This document shows positions 22,832 through 36,876 of a stretch of 64,000 bases of DNA, piece by piece (within the stretch, counting starts at the first letter, position 1; every line of letters starts with the position of its first letter). The stretch is from Brachionus manjavacas (lineage: Eukaryota > Rotifera > Eurotatoria > Ploima > Brachionidae): NCBI GenBank assembly GCA_019054805.1, contig JAHQIY010000001.1, positions 11,360,501-11,424,500 of the forward strand. Direction: 5' to 3'. The translations under genes were made by a program, and so were the position numbers. The notes beneath the pieces were generated by a model. It saw only the letters and a list, made by a program, of their open reading frames with translations, ran no database searches and was not told where the DNA came from.

Positions 22832-25800
22832 GTGGATTTAGTGGTCTAGATCGAGCTTTAGGTTAATAGTTGAAAGCCCTCAAAAAAGGTATTAATTAAA
22901 TGCAGTATTTAATCTGTACAGTAATTTAACACTAACTCGATCAATTATGCTTGTTATAGCATGGTATTTGGAAAGGATTAAAAGATTGGTCTCGAGTCCT
23001 AGTTTAATAAATTAAATGTCATTCGCTACCATTTGCTACCTAGTCACATCTAATGACCAGGCAAACCAGTTCTATTTGTTTACTTTACTTGAAAATTTTG
23101 AATAAAAGCCACTTAAGTCTAGTTGTTGACTTGGTTTAGTTACACAGAGCTTGTTGATGTTGAATTTGAATTAACTACTAGATATTAATAGATCATTTAA
23201 ATTTAATAACCCGGACCACTTTATTTGCTTGAAATTTATAATGAAATTCGTCTATTTATAGGCAATAATAAAAATATTGATTTATGCTTTTAGATAGATT
23301 TTAAACCAATTTTAGAATGGAATAAATATTAAAAATCACAGTCCGGTAACTATACTTAGTTCCTTTCTAAAATTGGACAACCGTAAATATGCTCAAAGAA
23401 ATTTTGCTTTGCTAAAATTTTCCTATTTAAATTTATTCTAATTTATTTATTTGATATTTTTTTAATCTGGAAAATCTTCTTTTTTTTAGATTCCATTCAG
23501 TTAATTTTCTAAAGCAATTTTATTTTTGAAAAAAAACATCTATGAATTGTCTGAGGTCTTCTTTGAAAAATAAACTAATAAATTTTATTTGATTTAAATT
23601 TTTTTGTCAATAAAAATTTTAAATTTATTTATGTTGTAAGTTTTCGATTCTCTTAATAACTTGTTGTAATTTTGAAATAAATTTAATTAAAATAAAATGC
23701 CTATTTTTCTAGTATTTGTGGTTTGGAATGTCTAAGGTTGTCAGATAAAAAAAAATTGACCAAAATACTTATCTTGAAAAACTTTTGAAAAATATAATTA
23801 TTTTCTAATATAAATTAATTTTTTTTTTTTTGAAATTTTAAAAATTACTAACAAAAATGTCCCCCAGGAACGATTTTCATCCAAAATTTACAGTAAAAAA
23901 TTTTTACTAACCTATTATTTTATTTTATTTTTAGTTTTAATTATAGCATAGCTTCTTATATTGGAGCAATTTTCTCTCAATAAAGATTTTTAAGCTTCGT
24001 AGAAAATACTTTACTTATTTTTTTAATTCTAATAAAAATTTCTTATTCATTATTTTAAAATTTTAATTTTTAAATATTTAGATAGTGTTTTCTATTTCAA
24101 ATGACTGTCTTAACGTTTCAAATAAATCAAGATTTCTAGTATTAAAACCAAGCTTTTTTAAGGCTATTTTTCTTTGCTAAATATTTGAAAATTTAAGCTC
24201 GAATAGATAATTAAGAGCTAGAAATTTGAAAAAGAATTAACCAAGATTTAAATTTATGCTTATGATTCAAAATTTGCCTATTAAAACTCTCTTTATTTAT
24301 ATTATTTATACAAATTGAGCTAAAACAATTTTTAAAATAGATAAAATAGTCATCAATTGAATAATTTAGACAACAAACTGCAATTTGAGTATACAAGGTA
24401 ACATTATCTTTTAGTTTAATTGATTTTCCGAGGAAAATTTGGGCCATGACTAAACAAATGCTCGAAATTTGCCCTGAAAACATTTTAAATAAATACCAAA
24501 TATTGATGATTCATTGATTCTTTTTGTATCGTGATATTCATAGTTTGCTATTAGATCTGAACTTTCTCAAATAAACAAAATCCTAAATAAATAAAACACA
24601 TGCGATCAAAAAGATTCTAAATAGATAAGGTCGTTGATAAATATTAAACTTTATTTAGATAGCCTAGCGCAAAATATGAAAACTTCTAGCGCCTTCACGT
24701 GTTCACACAAACCCTTAGGCATCAATGAATTCTTACTTTCTCTCTCTCTAGAAAATTTAATTTGATCCTACAAGTCCGTTTAGACCTCGAGGTGCATTAA
24801 TCTGACTGTTCTTAATTTCCGAAGTTGATTCATTAAAAATAAACTAGATAGAGCTCGAGGCTGTGGAAATCTCAGAAGGGCGTCAATTAAAATTTTTTGC
24901 TTTATCTATAAAATTTAAAATAATTAAAAACCAAATTTTGAATGATTATTAATTGGAACAAGTCGCTCATTACTCGCATAGATAAATCAGAATAATCATA
25001 ATTTTCATGGCTAGTTGTCAGCTCAACAAAAAAAATTTAATTGAAAATTTTTTATTTTTTTTTCTTCAGGTATTTATTAATATTTTATGCAGAAAAAAAT
25101 AAATTCGATCGGAATTATGGCTAAAAAAATAGTAGAGAAAAAGTGTAAATTTTCTTGAGAGAAAGGGAGAGAGAGAGATAAAATTAGAAAAAAAAAGAAA
25201 AAAGTAAGCGCTTAAAAACAAATTTCAAAGAAATTAATAGTAAAATTATTGTTTAAAAATTTGAAGGGCCTCACTTGCCATGCAAGTTTCCGGGCTTCTT
25301 TAATATTTTGTTGGGGCCAAAAATTAAAAATATATTGTCACTTTAAGAAATGAGAGGTGAGCCAAGTCGACAAATCTAGAAATTTGCCTACTACAAATAA
25401 TACAAATATACTCAAGTGACAAAATTTAATTTCTAGCTCTAAAACTAATAAAAAAATTGTATTATGTAAAATTGATTTTTAAACCATATTAAATAAATAG
25501 TTTTATAATGCGCTGAAATTATTGAAAATTTATTCAAATTGCTTTCTTTTATATCACTAGTTGAATAAAATATTATCTAGAGGGTCATAAATTTTGGAGC
25601 ACTCTTAGCTATCAAATTATTCGAAAATAATTTTAGAACGAATTTTTACTGAATTAAAAATCTTTTATGTTCAAAGCATTCTGTTCAAAACGCCTATAAT
25701 TTTTTTTCTAATAATTTAGGCATAATTGCTCAAAAAGAGCCCGGTGCACGAATTCTTTTCACCTACCATGGTCTCATAGCAACACAAATTCCAATTAACT

Positions 25801-28800
25801 TTTGTTGATTTCCGCATTTGCCAAAATGTAAATTTAGTTTTTTTTTTCCAGCCCTAAGTAAATTAAATAAACATTTTAATTAGCGCCTATACTTTCTTTC
25901 TATTATTTATTTTATAACATTTTGAATGCTACACAAAACTAGTGAGCAACTCGATACTTGGCTGAAATATGATGCAAAATATTCATGAGCTATCTATTTG
26001 CTATAAATCGGCTTCCCCTCTCTATTGACTTGTTCATTAAACTTACTGTTTTGGAATTAATTTGCATTTTGGTATTAATCGTGCCCCCGGTGGAATGAAG
26101 ACTATTTATTTTGGAAATAATTTATTTTATCTTGCAAAATACCCAGATAAATTAGGAGAAATTTTTTCTATTTCTAATTACTGCAAATTCGGTTCGTCTT
26201 GGGTGACAATGATGCATGAAGCCCCACGAACAAAAGTGTGCTAATCCTAAAGAAGAATTTAAAAAAAACTTTTCTTCGAAAAACAAAAAATGCTTTTTTT
26301 GCTTGATTTTTGGTCTTGAAAAGTAAATTTTTGCATTGCTTTTTAAGCAAAAAAATTTCCACAAGGTTTTCTTGTGTAGAACAAGATTTTAACTTAATTG
26401 AAAATTGAGAATAACATTTTAAACCATTTTTGCTAAATGAGAAGATATTCCATTTGCTGGTTTTGATTCAGCTAATTTAAAATTGTAAACTCTTTAGTCA
26501 AGTATGGTAGCAGCCCACGTCAAACAAACTAAAAGCTTTCAAGCTCCATGCTCAAATTGTTTCTTTTCGACTTTGATTATGATCAATATGTTTTTAAATA
26601 TTCGAATCCGAGAGCATTCGGCTGAATTTTGGATAATTGTCAGAAAAATAGATAAAAATTAGATCTCTTCTTTAGATAAGCCAAAGCTTGCTTTGGAAAG
26701 CAAACTAGAAAAAAATTATTGAATGATTTTTGGAATTAATTGTCTTATCTCAATCAGATATCGATAAGAAATTATTTCGATCTACTTAATCTAATGAGTA
26801 CTAGATAGTGATCGCGCTCTTTAGCTCTTTGCCTTTTGGCAATCAATATCAATAGGTTCTAGATAAACAAATGCTTTGACAAATGATAGCTTAATGCGAG
26901 CTTTTGTTTATTGATCATATCTAAATTGAGTTAAAATTATTTCAATTTTCCGAAAACAATACATTTTGAAAGTAATTTTGAAAAAATTTTTCATCATTTA
27001 TTTTTGTTTTAAAATGAGACCGATTTGAGCCTATTAATAGAAAAATATTTTACTTTTCATCAATTTTAAGATTGTATGGTTGTTTTTGTTTTCTTATCAA
27101 TCATAAAAAGCTTAAAGAAAAATATCTTTTTAATTCTTATTAGGTGCTGATCGTAGCCTAGTATCGGATAAATCTTCAAATGATTTAAATTAGCAATTGC
27201 TAAGATAAACAAATGGTCTTTGAGTTATGAACTTGTTTTGTAAACAAATGATGAAATCTTTTTCGTATGATAAGCTCAATTTTTCAAATGATTATCTAAA
27301 GTATCCTCATGCTACATTGGTATTTTATTCCACAGCCACCATAGATACACTTATCTATTGATTTCATAATTACTTAAAACAAGTTTAAATGAATGAGATT
27401 TTTATCTCGATTTCATGAAAGAACTTGCTGCAAGCAAATTTAAAGATACCTAATTTACAGCTTTGTTGGTTGGCTCAAACTCGGTGAGTTCTCGGTGAAA
27501 TAATAGCTATTATGATATTTAAGTATTACATAAAAAACATGAAACTTTTCTGGAATACTTGCATGGAGTATAACACTGACAACAATTAGAATTTTTTTAA
27601 TATTCAAAATCGTACAAATATGATCTATTAAAAAATTTACCTTTTTTCCTAGAAAAGAAATAATTTTAATAAATAGAGATTAAAAAAAATAATAAATTTT
27701 TTCGATCAAATAATTGAAGATTTTTTTAGATTTGAGCTATTTAAATACGGTCGATAAATTAACTTGGCTTTGGAAATATTAGTCGTTTAACTTGTTAGAA
27801 TAGGATTACTTTTTTTAATGAATGTCAATAAAAGGTGTTTTTATAGCCCACTCCCCATCTAAAAAATAATTTCTAAGAAAATACTCAAAATCATCATATT
27901 TCATTTTAATATTTCGAAAAAAGCTTTAACAATATTAGAAGGCTTTCGTTAAGCGTTATTTATTAGGTAAATTTAAAAAATCAAAAACGATCACTATTCC
28001 TTCAGGATGTATCTAAAATTAGCAAAATTCATCTCTGATGAGAATCACTAAACGATTATTTATTTCATTTTTAATATGTCAAAAAAAAGTCTCTTAATTG
28101 ACAAGTCTAATCTGTTTTAACAATTCTCTTTTGCCAATACTCACCACAAATCACCAAGCTTTTGATTAAAATTTCTAATAAAATTTTGTATGCAAAAAAA
28201 ACCTTGATGGAATAAAAACTCTCATTTTATTCAAATTTTGAAAGAAAAAAATTAAGAAATATTTTTATGCTATTTTAATCAAAATCTAGTTTAAATAGAG
28301 AAAATAATTTCAGGTATAATTCCTGGATTTTGTTTTATAGTAAAATGTGTTTAAACTATAAAAATTTTTTTTTTGTTTAAAAAAACAATTTTTCATATGT
28401 TCTAAACTTGGCTAATGTTTATACAAGCCGAAAAAATTAGTTCATACTTCGATTATTTAATTTGGCAAAAAATGCTTTTTTGTTTAAAAAACAAAAAAAA
28501 AGCTTTCTTGAATAAAAAAATTCATGAAAAATCTTGCTTATTAATAATTATTTAAAACAAAAAAGTTAAATTTTTAAAATATTATTTTGTTTAGTTGTTA
28601 TGATTGCTATGTATATGATTTTTGCTTTTTAGGAAATTTGAAAGAGTTAATAAAGTCAGGGATCTTGTTAAAAAAATAAAACACTTTATTTAATTTTTCA
28701 GAATTTAAAATTTGAAAATTATGCAAAAAATCTAATGAAGAAAAATTTAAAAGGTTTCTCATAGAACAAAAATAATTTTGATAAATCCAAAAAAAATACC

Positions 28801-31800
28801 AAAAGTAAATAGAACCGTAACTATTGAAAAAAGATTTTATTTTGTTTAGTTTATTTGATATTCTTAATAATTTAAACCAGTTTAAATAGAGCTTAAATTG
28901 ACTTAAATATTAATCTTTTAATTAAAAAAACCGTCTTAAATATATCAATTAGCCATATTCTACCGAATCTTGTTTTTATTTAGATATTATTCGGTTGAAA
29001 TAAAGTAAAACTTGAAGCTATTTATCGGTTACGGTATTTTATACTAGGTGAGCCGAAAATAAGCTTTGTTAAACAATGATAAGACTTGGATTTTTGTACT
29101 TAATAAATGAATCATAGTTTATAGAAACACAATAACATTTGCAATGTTTTATTAGATTGACATTAAATTATGTTTTAAAGTAAAAAAATATTAAATTTTT
29201 TTGAAGTTTATTTGGAATATAATAAACAAATATTTTTATGTAAGAGAAAAAAAAGTGTGCAGTCTTGAATTAATCAAATTTAGAAGTATTAGTAAAAAGA
29301 AGATTTTTCTTAAAAATATGTTGATTTTACAGATTTTTTAAAATTATTTGAAAATTTGCTCTTTAATCTTAGCTTATAAGAAAACAGATTTTCTCTTGTT
29401 TATTCGTCTAAAAGTTTATCTATTTTCTATCTCTCTCTCTCTTTGGGCTAAGTTGGATTTAATTTTTGTTAATTAATACAAGTATCCTAAAAAAAGATTA
29501 AAACTTTCTTTATTTGATATTGGATTTCGAAAATTAAAAAAAACCTACTCAGCTTAGTTGAAAACATCCTACGGAAAATAAATGAAAACATCGGATGTTT
29601 TTAAATTTTAAGCTAACTTCAGGTTTAGTTACTTGATGTTAATTAATTAGAAGTTAACAAAACATGATTTATGATTCATTTGAGATCTCGCAAAATAAAA
29701 GCTTTTTCCTTGCTATTCCCCAATTTGAAATCGAATCTATAAACATTGGGATATAATTAAAGATAACCGGAAGCTTTTAGTTATTTTATGAAAAACAATC
29801 TTTTTTTTTGATTGCTTCTAATTTGAATTATTGCATGACTGTTTCAAAAAAAATTTAATTAAATTTTATTTAATTAATAAAAAAGAAAAAATTGTTTAAT
29901 CCCTAAATTGAGCGTGACAGTTTAATCTACTAAAGCTCAGGTTTGTATGAAAATCGAGAACTGAACGCGTATTTTTAGTCAGAATTAGATGTTGGATTTA
30001 AAAAATTTTTAATTTTAAATGTCATTTTTTGTTATTAAAAACTAAATAAATATCAAAAATGAGACTTAAACAAATAAACATAAAAAAATTTGGGCTTTTT
30101 TTTATTGAAATGTCCAGCTATTTATCCATAAATTCCTAAATTTTAGCTTATGTCCTATGACCTTTAATCTTGGACATTAAATTTGGTTAAAGTTAAACGA
30201 AAACTGAATTTTATTCTTAGACATTTCATCATCTTATATAGTGAGCTTTGTGTTGATTATTTTGCCAAGTAACAAAGACATCAATAGTAATAACAATAAA
30301 CTTAGGTGAAGAACAATAAAAGGCACTTTAGACTCTAGAATTCAAGATTTTACATTAAGTTTTGGAGCAGCCAAAATTAGAAATTTCAATTATTCAACAA
30401 GCCAAATTTCAAATAAAAATTATTTTCTCTTTCACCTAACAAAAAAATTTTATTTATTTTTCCAATTAATTCAAAAAAAGTGTTTTTCTGAGAAAACTTA
30501 AAAAACAAATATTTTATTTTTGCTTCAATTGAAAAAGCTTTGATGGTTTATTAAACATGAATTTTCGAGATTAGTGTACCACATTACCACAATGTAACTG
30601 AATTTAATTGAATTTACTTTATTAACATTTTTTGCATGAAAAGCCTTTTGAAAAAAAATGTTCATTCACCTTAATTCATGGATGATTATTTAAACTAGTT
30701 CTACTTACAACGATAATTATAAATTTAAATTAATCTTTAACATTTGATTGAATTTTCAATTTGAGCTAATTCTTTTGATGCAATGAATCCTTGAAATCGT
30801 ATGAATAGTCAATATTCATTCGATTCGTTTATTACCTAGGAATAGAATATTTGTAAGTACTGGATAAAAATTTTTATTTTTTCTTAGATCAATTCAATTT
30901 ATTTTAAATAAATTTTCGAAAATTAAATTTTTTCAATACTCCAAAAAAAATTTTTTTTAATTTTTGATGAAATTTTACGCCAAGTTGATCAATAAAAGCC
31001 ATTAGATAAGACTTCAAAATGCTGAGTTGTTATAATCATTATATTTTGAATATATAATTAGAGTTCTTGCAGATTAGTAAATAAGTAATTTTTTTTGTGT
31101 AAAAAATTGTTTTTAAATTTCCTACTACTCAAGCATATACAAAAGAAAATTAATCATCTTTTTCTCAAAGAAATTAATGCTTTATTAAAAAAAGTTAGAA
31201 TTTAAAATTTTTGTTGAAAACATTTTATTTTGTTATTTCGGCTTAAATTTTGAATTCAAATTAGGGAAATACACCTTTCATTTCAATCTAAATTCTCTTA
31301 ATTCACTTGGTTTAATTATTTAGTTATTTACAATGTTTAGTTATTTTTGGAAAATTTAAAGAAGCAGAATTACTCTAATAAATTTAATTTTAAGTAACAT
31401 CAAATTGAAGATATGAATTCAAATAAAGCTAAATCAAATAAGGTTTAATTTTCATTTAAAAAAAAAGAAGCAAATAATGGCTTTTGTTCTGATTTTGGCT
31501 TGTGTTAAATTTTTATTCAAAAAGTAAATGACTCGATTGAAAAAATAATTTGTTGTAAAAAGCTTTTTAATTTTATTTAGTCAAGGAGACGGAAGCCTAG
31601 TCTAAAAAATGCATTGTTTCTTGTGAATTGTCTTTAGGTAATGTAATTTGTGAAAATATAATTCCATTAAAGCAAATTTGATAGCTAGAGGAAAGATTCA
31701 ACAATTAAATACTTTGCGAAAGTATTATTGTTGCTCAAAATGAGTTCAGGGTGCATGTTTTTAATTTTTTAGAATTTTGATTTCGAGATTGATTATTTTT

Positions 31801-33690
31801 TTAAATGACTCTTTAAATTTGAATGTAGTTTTTGGAATTTTTTGGGTATTTTTTGAATTCCATAAATTTCTAATTTGAAAAAATAATAATAAAATATTTT
31901 AAAATAATTCTTTTAATTTAAGATTAATAGAGATAATTCAATTCAATTAAAAAAAATTATATCAGAGTTTTTTAAAAAAAAAATATTTGATACATAGATT
32001 TTGATTAATAAATGTATTTTTTGCTCCGTTTTTCCCTTCCCGAAATTTTAAGCCAAAATTGTCAAAAAAAAAAAAATTTAGGTCATAGGACAACTTCAAT
32101 TTTGAAGAGGTTTGAGTATCGGGCTAAATTTTTGAAAGCAGAAATGGAATTTTATTCGAAATAATTATTTTTTGAGTCTTTTTCTAGTAAAATGCCGGGT
32201 TATCGCCTGTCATAGAGATAAATTGAGAGAGTGCTTCGGTGGTGGCTTAATTTAAAAACATATTTTTCTGTTTTATTGTTAAAAATTTTGAACCTTCACA
32301 GAATAAGTTTCGAGTTGAAAATTGGCTTTTCGAAATTTTCTTTGGAAAAAACCTGGATTAAAAACAAAAGTTTAGCTATTATTTGGCCTCCATTGGAAAT
32401 AAATAAACTCAAGTAGCTCAAAAACACTTGAATAAAATTGAAAAAAAATTAATTTTAACTTTAGTTTTAGTTTTTGCTGTTATTGCTATAGAAAATAAGA
32501 TATTTCAAGTTATAGTAAAAAAATTATTGAATAAAAATATTTTTTAGCGCAGTTTGGAGAAACAATGGATCAAGTTTATGATTTGTTTTCCAAGCTTTTT
32601 GTTAGATATTTAGTCAGCGTAACATTTGGAAAAGAAAGCATTTAGATGAAATTAAAACAGAGGCAAAATTTTTTAAATTGTAAAAATGCTTTCAATTTTT
32701 GTTCTGGAATAAAGTGAAACAATTATTAGAAAGCTGATTTCTTTTTCTTTTTTCAATTTGTGTTTCTGATTTATTCCTTTCAAAAAAGTAAAGTGCCAAA
32801 AGGTTTGCATTTTTTGCTATTAATAAATCATAAACTAACATAAAATTTAAAAGCTTCATTTGTATAAATAGTTTATTTAAATAGCTCTGAAAATAAATTT
32901 TTCTAAAAAGAACCATTGAACTAAATTAAAGGAGAAAAAATCAAGCTCTAAAATTTTTTGAAAATACCCAAATATTTAAATGTATTGAATTTCAATATTT
33001 TTAGGTGAAATTTTATTTTGTATTTTTGCTCTTGACAGAACAGATTGACATTCAAAGATCAAAAATTAAAAAAAATTCAAATCAATTTTTTGTTTGATTA
33101 AAATGATCAAACTTTTGAATAATTTTTCATAAATTGTTCAAGTTTTAATTTGCCGAAGCCATTAACTCGAGTCCCTAGGTAAGATGATAACCTAAATCGT
33201 TGAAAGCTTAATTGCTCGCATACTCTCCACATCGGGCAGATTTCCATGAATAAAAAAAACTAATGGAAACTTAACCTACATTTTAAATTAAAGAAAGACC
33301 TGATTTAGAGTCAAATGTACGCAGAAACACTTACTATTGATACTATAAAAAAAAAAGAATTTAAATTCTTGGAAACACGCGAAAATTAACTAAAAACCAA
33401 TAAATCATTAATGCGTGTTTGCAAAGGGAAAGCTTAACAAAAATTGTTTTAAATAGCTGGACCGCGAGCCCAACTAAATCATTAGCATCTTTTTGTTTCA
33501 TTCAAGCAAAAATGCCTCAGCCAGAGTAAATCCTATTTAGCACGACATTTAATTAGAATTTTTTGTTTGCTATTTTTTCCCTTTGTGTGCTAGGTTTCCG
33601 TTTGGCGACTCTCAATTGTGGACACTCAAGCCTCGCCTAGTACAGCCTGTCACGATTTTTCAAATATTTGACTTGCTAAATGAGTCCGGT
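22832..33690. other. Long gene-free region
   Basis: About 11 kb in which no reading frame looks like a protein. Short frames (24211-24483 minus, 26062-26244 plus, 32692-32916 minus) have no recognisable family, biased composition and no supporting splice structure. Small GA/CT tracts occur near 25160 and 29430. Much of it is not simple repeat, so enhancers or noncoding transcripts are possible but not visible by eye. Confidence 0.5.
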
Positions 33691-33697
33691 GTTGCTC

Positions 33698-33854
33698 TTT
33701 AGTTGAACAAATGTCTTCTGTGTTTGCATAGGAATCTTGTTCGGGGATGAAAATGTCATCAGCAAAAACATTTTTTGACTTGATCAAATCTGATCTTGGT
33801 CAAGCAACTATGTTGATTGAAGCCCACGAATCGGACAAAAAAATAGGCACCACG
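33698..33854 (+). repeat. Left long inverted repeat arm
   Basis: About 155 bp that pairs with 36549-36706 in reverse orientation. The innermost matching part includes TCGGACAAAAAAA followed by AGGCA. Confidence 0.85.
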
Positions 33855-35589
33855 GTCCAGTGAAACTTTTTTACATGCTTGAACGAGCACAGTTCTAGTC
33901 AATCGGAAGAAAAGCAGCTGCTGTGGATTTTTCACGGCCTCAAACTCATCAAATTTATTTATCTATATTCAAGTGGGTTTAATCAAGATTGATTGCAGAT
34001 AAGTTAGCTTAATCTAAATGGCGCTTGATTGAGTTCCTTGAAGAGATTTCTGAACAGCATGGCCTATCTAAACAAGTTCGATGAAGCTTGTTCTATTCAA
34101 TTAATTAATTTGGTTGATCGAATTTCGATCGGATAAGCTTTTAGATCAAAATTCACTGTAATCATCTGCAGGATTTTTTCTAGCGTCCATTTTAAGCTCT
34201 GAGGTCAAACGGATTTCTCAAGGCTATTTAATAAACAACTTGTTCGCTCACTCGCACAAATATTTTTCTAACACACTTTCTAAAATGAAGGTTCAAGTGA
34301 AAAATTAATTGAGTATTTTCATTCTAATTCGTGCACTGTTCATACAAATTCTGTTTGTCTTTTAAAGTCTTTTCCTTTTAAGATTTTATTAAATTAGTTA
34401 GATTTTTTGAATCAGAACAAGTGAAAAGTCGTGACATGGAGCATTTTTTCAATGGGCCTCTCTGTGCGTATAAATACATTTGAAGCTATTTAAAAATATT
34501 TTAGCACCGAATAGAAAATTTGAGCGCCAGAATTTGGAATTAGTTCATCACTGTTAATCACAGGTTTTATTTGGGATGCAGAATTATTTTTTGCCTCAGA
34601 TATCATTTTAATGTCCAGGCTTTCAATAATTAAAATTAAAATTTGTTTTTTTTTTATTTTGTAAAGCTTTATTTTAGGCAGTTTCTAAAAAATGTACGAA
34701 TAAAAAAATAGCTTTTTATTACATATGATAAATTAAATTAATTTTTTGTTTAAATTAGATGAAATTTTAATTCAATTCTTTGTAATGAAATATTGAATTA
34801 AAATACAAGAATTCATTTTGGTCTTAGGCAAAGAATCACTTTTTGTCTCTGTTTTCATATTCTAAAATAATATTTATTTAGTGAGTAGTTAAAGAAATTG
34901 AAATATTTGGTTGCCATGGCAACCAAAAAACGATAGTTTGTCGCAAGTTCGAGAGTTCACATTATTAATTGGACATAAATTATTAAAATGAGCAGCTGAA
35001 CTAGAGTTGAACTTTATGCTAAAAAATTGTTGTTGGCTAGACCACGCCTTGTGTGTACACAAATATTCAATAACATTGATAAGTACGGAGAAAACATTCA
35101 ATGTTTTAAATCCATATGCAAATAAGGCCAGCTTGAACAGAACTATCCAATTAGAACTAAGAACAACAAATTCGATAGTCATTTATAGTTCGATTTTGGA
35201 TCAATAAAAAATTTCATTTTAGAAAATCTAGAACGCTTTCTATGTAGAACAACTTTTGTGTATTTATTCTAGAGCGAGGCCAACAAACTATTTCGTATTT
35301 AACTTTATTTTAGTTGGTCTAGTTAATTAGAAGCAAACACAAAATCGATATTTTCTTCATTATTATCCATGCATAACTCCACCCATGTTTGACCGCCCGT
35401 CTCACCACCATTTTTATAGTTGTATCTTGATCACGTTCAAAATAATAAATTAACATTGGTCAATTAGATTTATGTATATATAGCATGGCTTAGTTGATAA
35501 TGGTGGCCAGTTTTTTTCGATTCATTTTTTTCATTTTTTTATCGTCAAAATAAAAAAATGAGAATTATCAATTTATCGTCTTCACTGTC

Positions 35590-35927
35590 TATGAATAGGC
35601 GTATTGATTAGTGTCGAGTGATGTCCCAGGTTATGGCGAGATATCATCACCGGGTCTACACTTGCCACTAATCTCGCTTTCAATTAGCATCCAAAGCAAC
35701 TCAATGTTCCAATGCTTCAATGCTTATGCTCAGCTGGTGAGGTGACACGCGGCGCATATAGCTCGCAACATATCACCGGGTAACACACTCACCTTTCGAG
35801 TATAATTGTGCACATCTCTTTCTTGGGAGTCTTGATGCTCGTTGAGCAAGTGTAGCTTGTGTTATGTGGTTCTGAAATTCATCACCGGGTTTTCACACTT
35901 GCCAAACGACATCATGCCTATTCACAC
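35590..35927. other. GC-richer island with a thrice-repeated motif and inverted repeats
   Basis: A compact, comparatively GC-rich island in very AT-rich DNA. The motif ATCACCGGGT, a short spacer, then CACACTTGCC or close variants occurs three times, at about 35645-35666, 35771-35793 and 35881-35902. TGAATAGGC near the left edge pairs with GCCTATTCA near the right edge. Inside, GATTAGTG (35607) pairs with CACTAATC (about 35666) and GTGATG pairs with CATCAC, so nested stems are possible. No protein frame, tRNA, 5S or hammerhead core was found. It could be a small MITE, a cluster of protein-binding sites or a structured RNA. Confidence 0.5.
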
Positions 35928-36548
35928 ATTTTTTATTTTAGCTTTCTAATTTAATCATAAATTTTTATTTATTTTGTTTAATAAAAGTGTTTAAATTTTT
36001 AAATCTCTCTTTTTTTTCCCAAATTCCAAGAGATTTTGTACTTGCAGCCATTTTGGTTGTTAGTGAAACGCCATTTTGTTTTATAAATTATAACTTAAAA
36101 TTTTAAACATACACTTTGATCTTTAATAAATTTATTAACTTACTCAACAAAATGTAACAAAATTCGGAAAACTTTTTTAAAACAATTTTATTTTTTAATC
36201 GTTTTATTTTTATCCGAAGTACATAAACACAAATTTACAAAAAAATAGACCGAAATATCTAAAAATTAATAAGACCTTTCAGTCAATTAATTATCACATT
36301 TGATGCTGGTCATTCATTCAGATGCTAGCGGTTTCTTAATAAATCTCATTGAAAATTACCGATGATGTTGCAGTTAAGCTTCAATCACAAAGTCAAATTT
36401 CACTTGTTTTTTTTCTATTAGATTTTATAATTTCTACTTCCTCACTTTATTGCAACTGAATATTCTTAGAACACTAGCTAGCATTCACTCAACTAGCGTT
36501 TCTCTCTTTGTAAAATTTTTCTAAGCTTATCAAATTTTGGTATAATTT

Positions 36549-36706
36549 GATGCCTTTTTTTTTGTCCGATCAGTGGCCATCAATCAACAAAGTTGCTTGA
36601 CCAAAATCAGATTTGATCAAGTCAAAAAATGTTTTTGCTGATGACATTTTCATCCCCGAACAAGATTCCTATGCAAACACAGACGAAATTTGTTCACTTA
36701 AAGTTT
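36549..36706 (-). repeat. Right long inverted repeat arm
   Basis: Reverse complement of 33698-33854, with an unbroken identical core of about 90 bp. Confidence 0.85.
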
Positions 36707-36876
36707 TTTTTTTCAATTGATGCTTTTTAACTAATTAATAAATAAAATTTTGAGCCAAGCTTTTTTCACTTAAATAACTGTCCGACGAGGATAAAACATT
36801 ACTAATGTGGTGACCACATTCTCATGAATTAGAAAGTTGATTACTAAAATTTCCTTTTATTTTTTTTTGTCTCAAA

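Larger units (their letters stand above)
33691..36713. mobile_element. 3-kb element bounded by long terminal inverted repeats
   Basis: The left arm (about 33698-33854) and right arm (about 36549-36706) are reverse complements. A core of about 90 bp is identical, including TTCGGGGATGAAAATGTCAT, and the flanks have only scattered mismatches. The outermost matching bases are close to a TA on both sides, but a target duplication is not certain. The 2.7-kb interior has no recognisable transposase. Its only sizeable frames (34889-35182 minus, 35007-35207 plus) are unidentified and overlap each other. It is most likely a large non-autonomous DNA transposon or foldback element, and it carries the GC-rich island at 35590-35927. 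Confidence 0.75.

Noticed and set aside
34889-35182. 97-aa minus-strand frame inside the 3-kb inverted-repeat element
   Set aside because: Considered as a transposase or membrane protein remnant, but no motif is recognisable and a plus-strand frame overlaps it.
35590-35927. 5S rRNA, tRNA or hammerhead ribozyme in the GC-rich island
   Set aside because: No internal promoter boxes, no T-loop consensus and no CTGATGA/GAAA core could be found.
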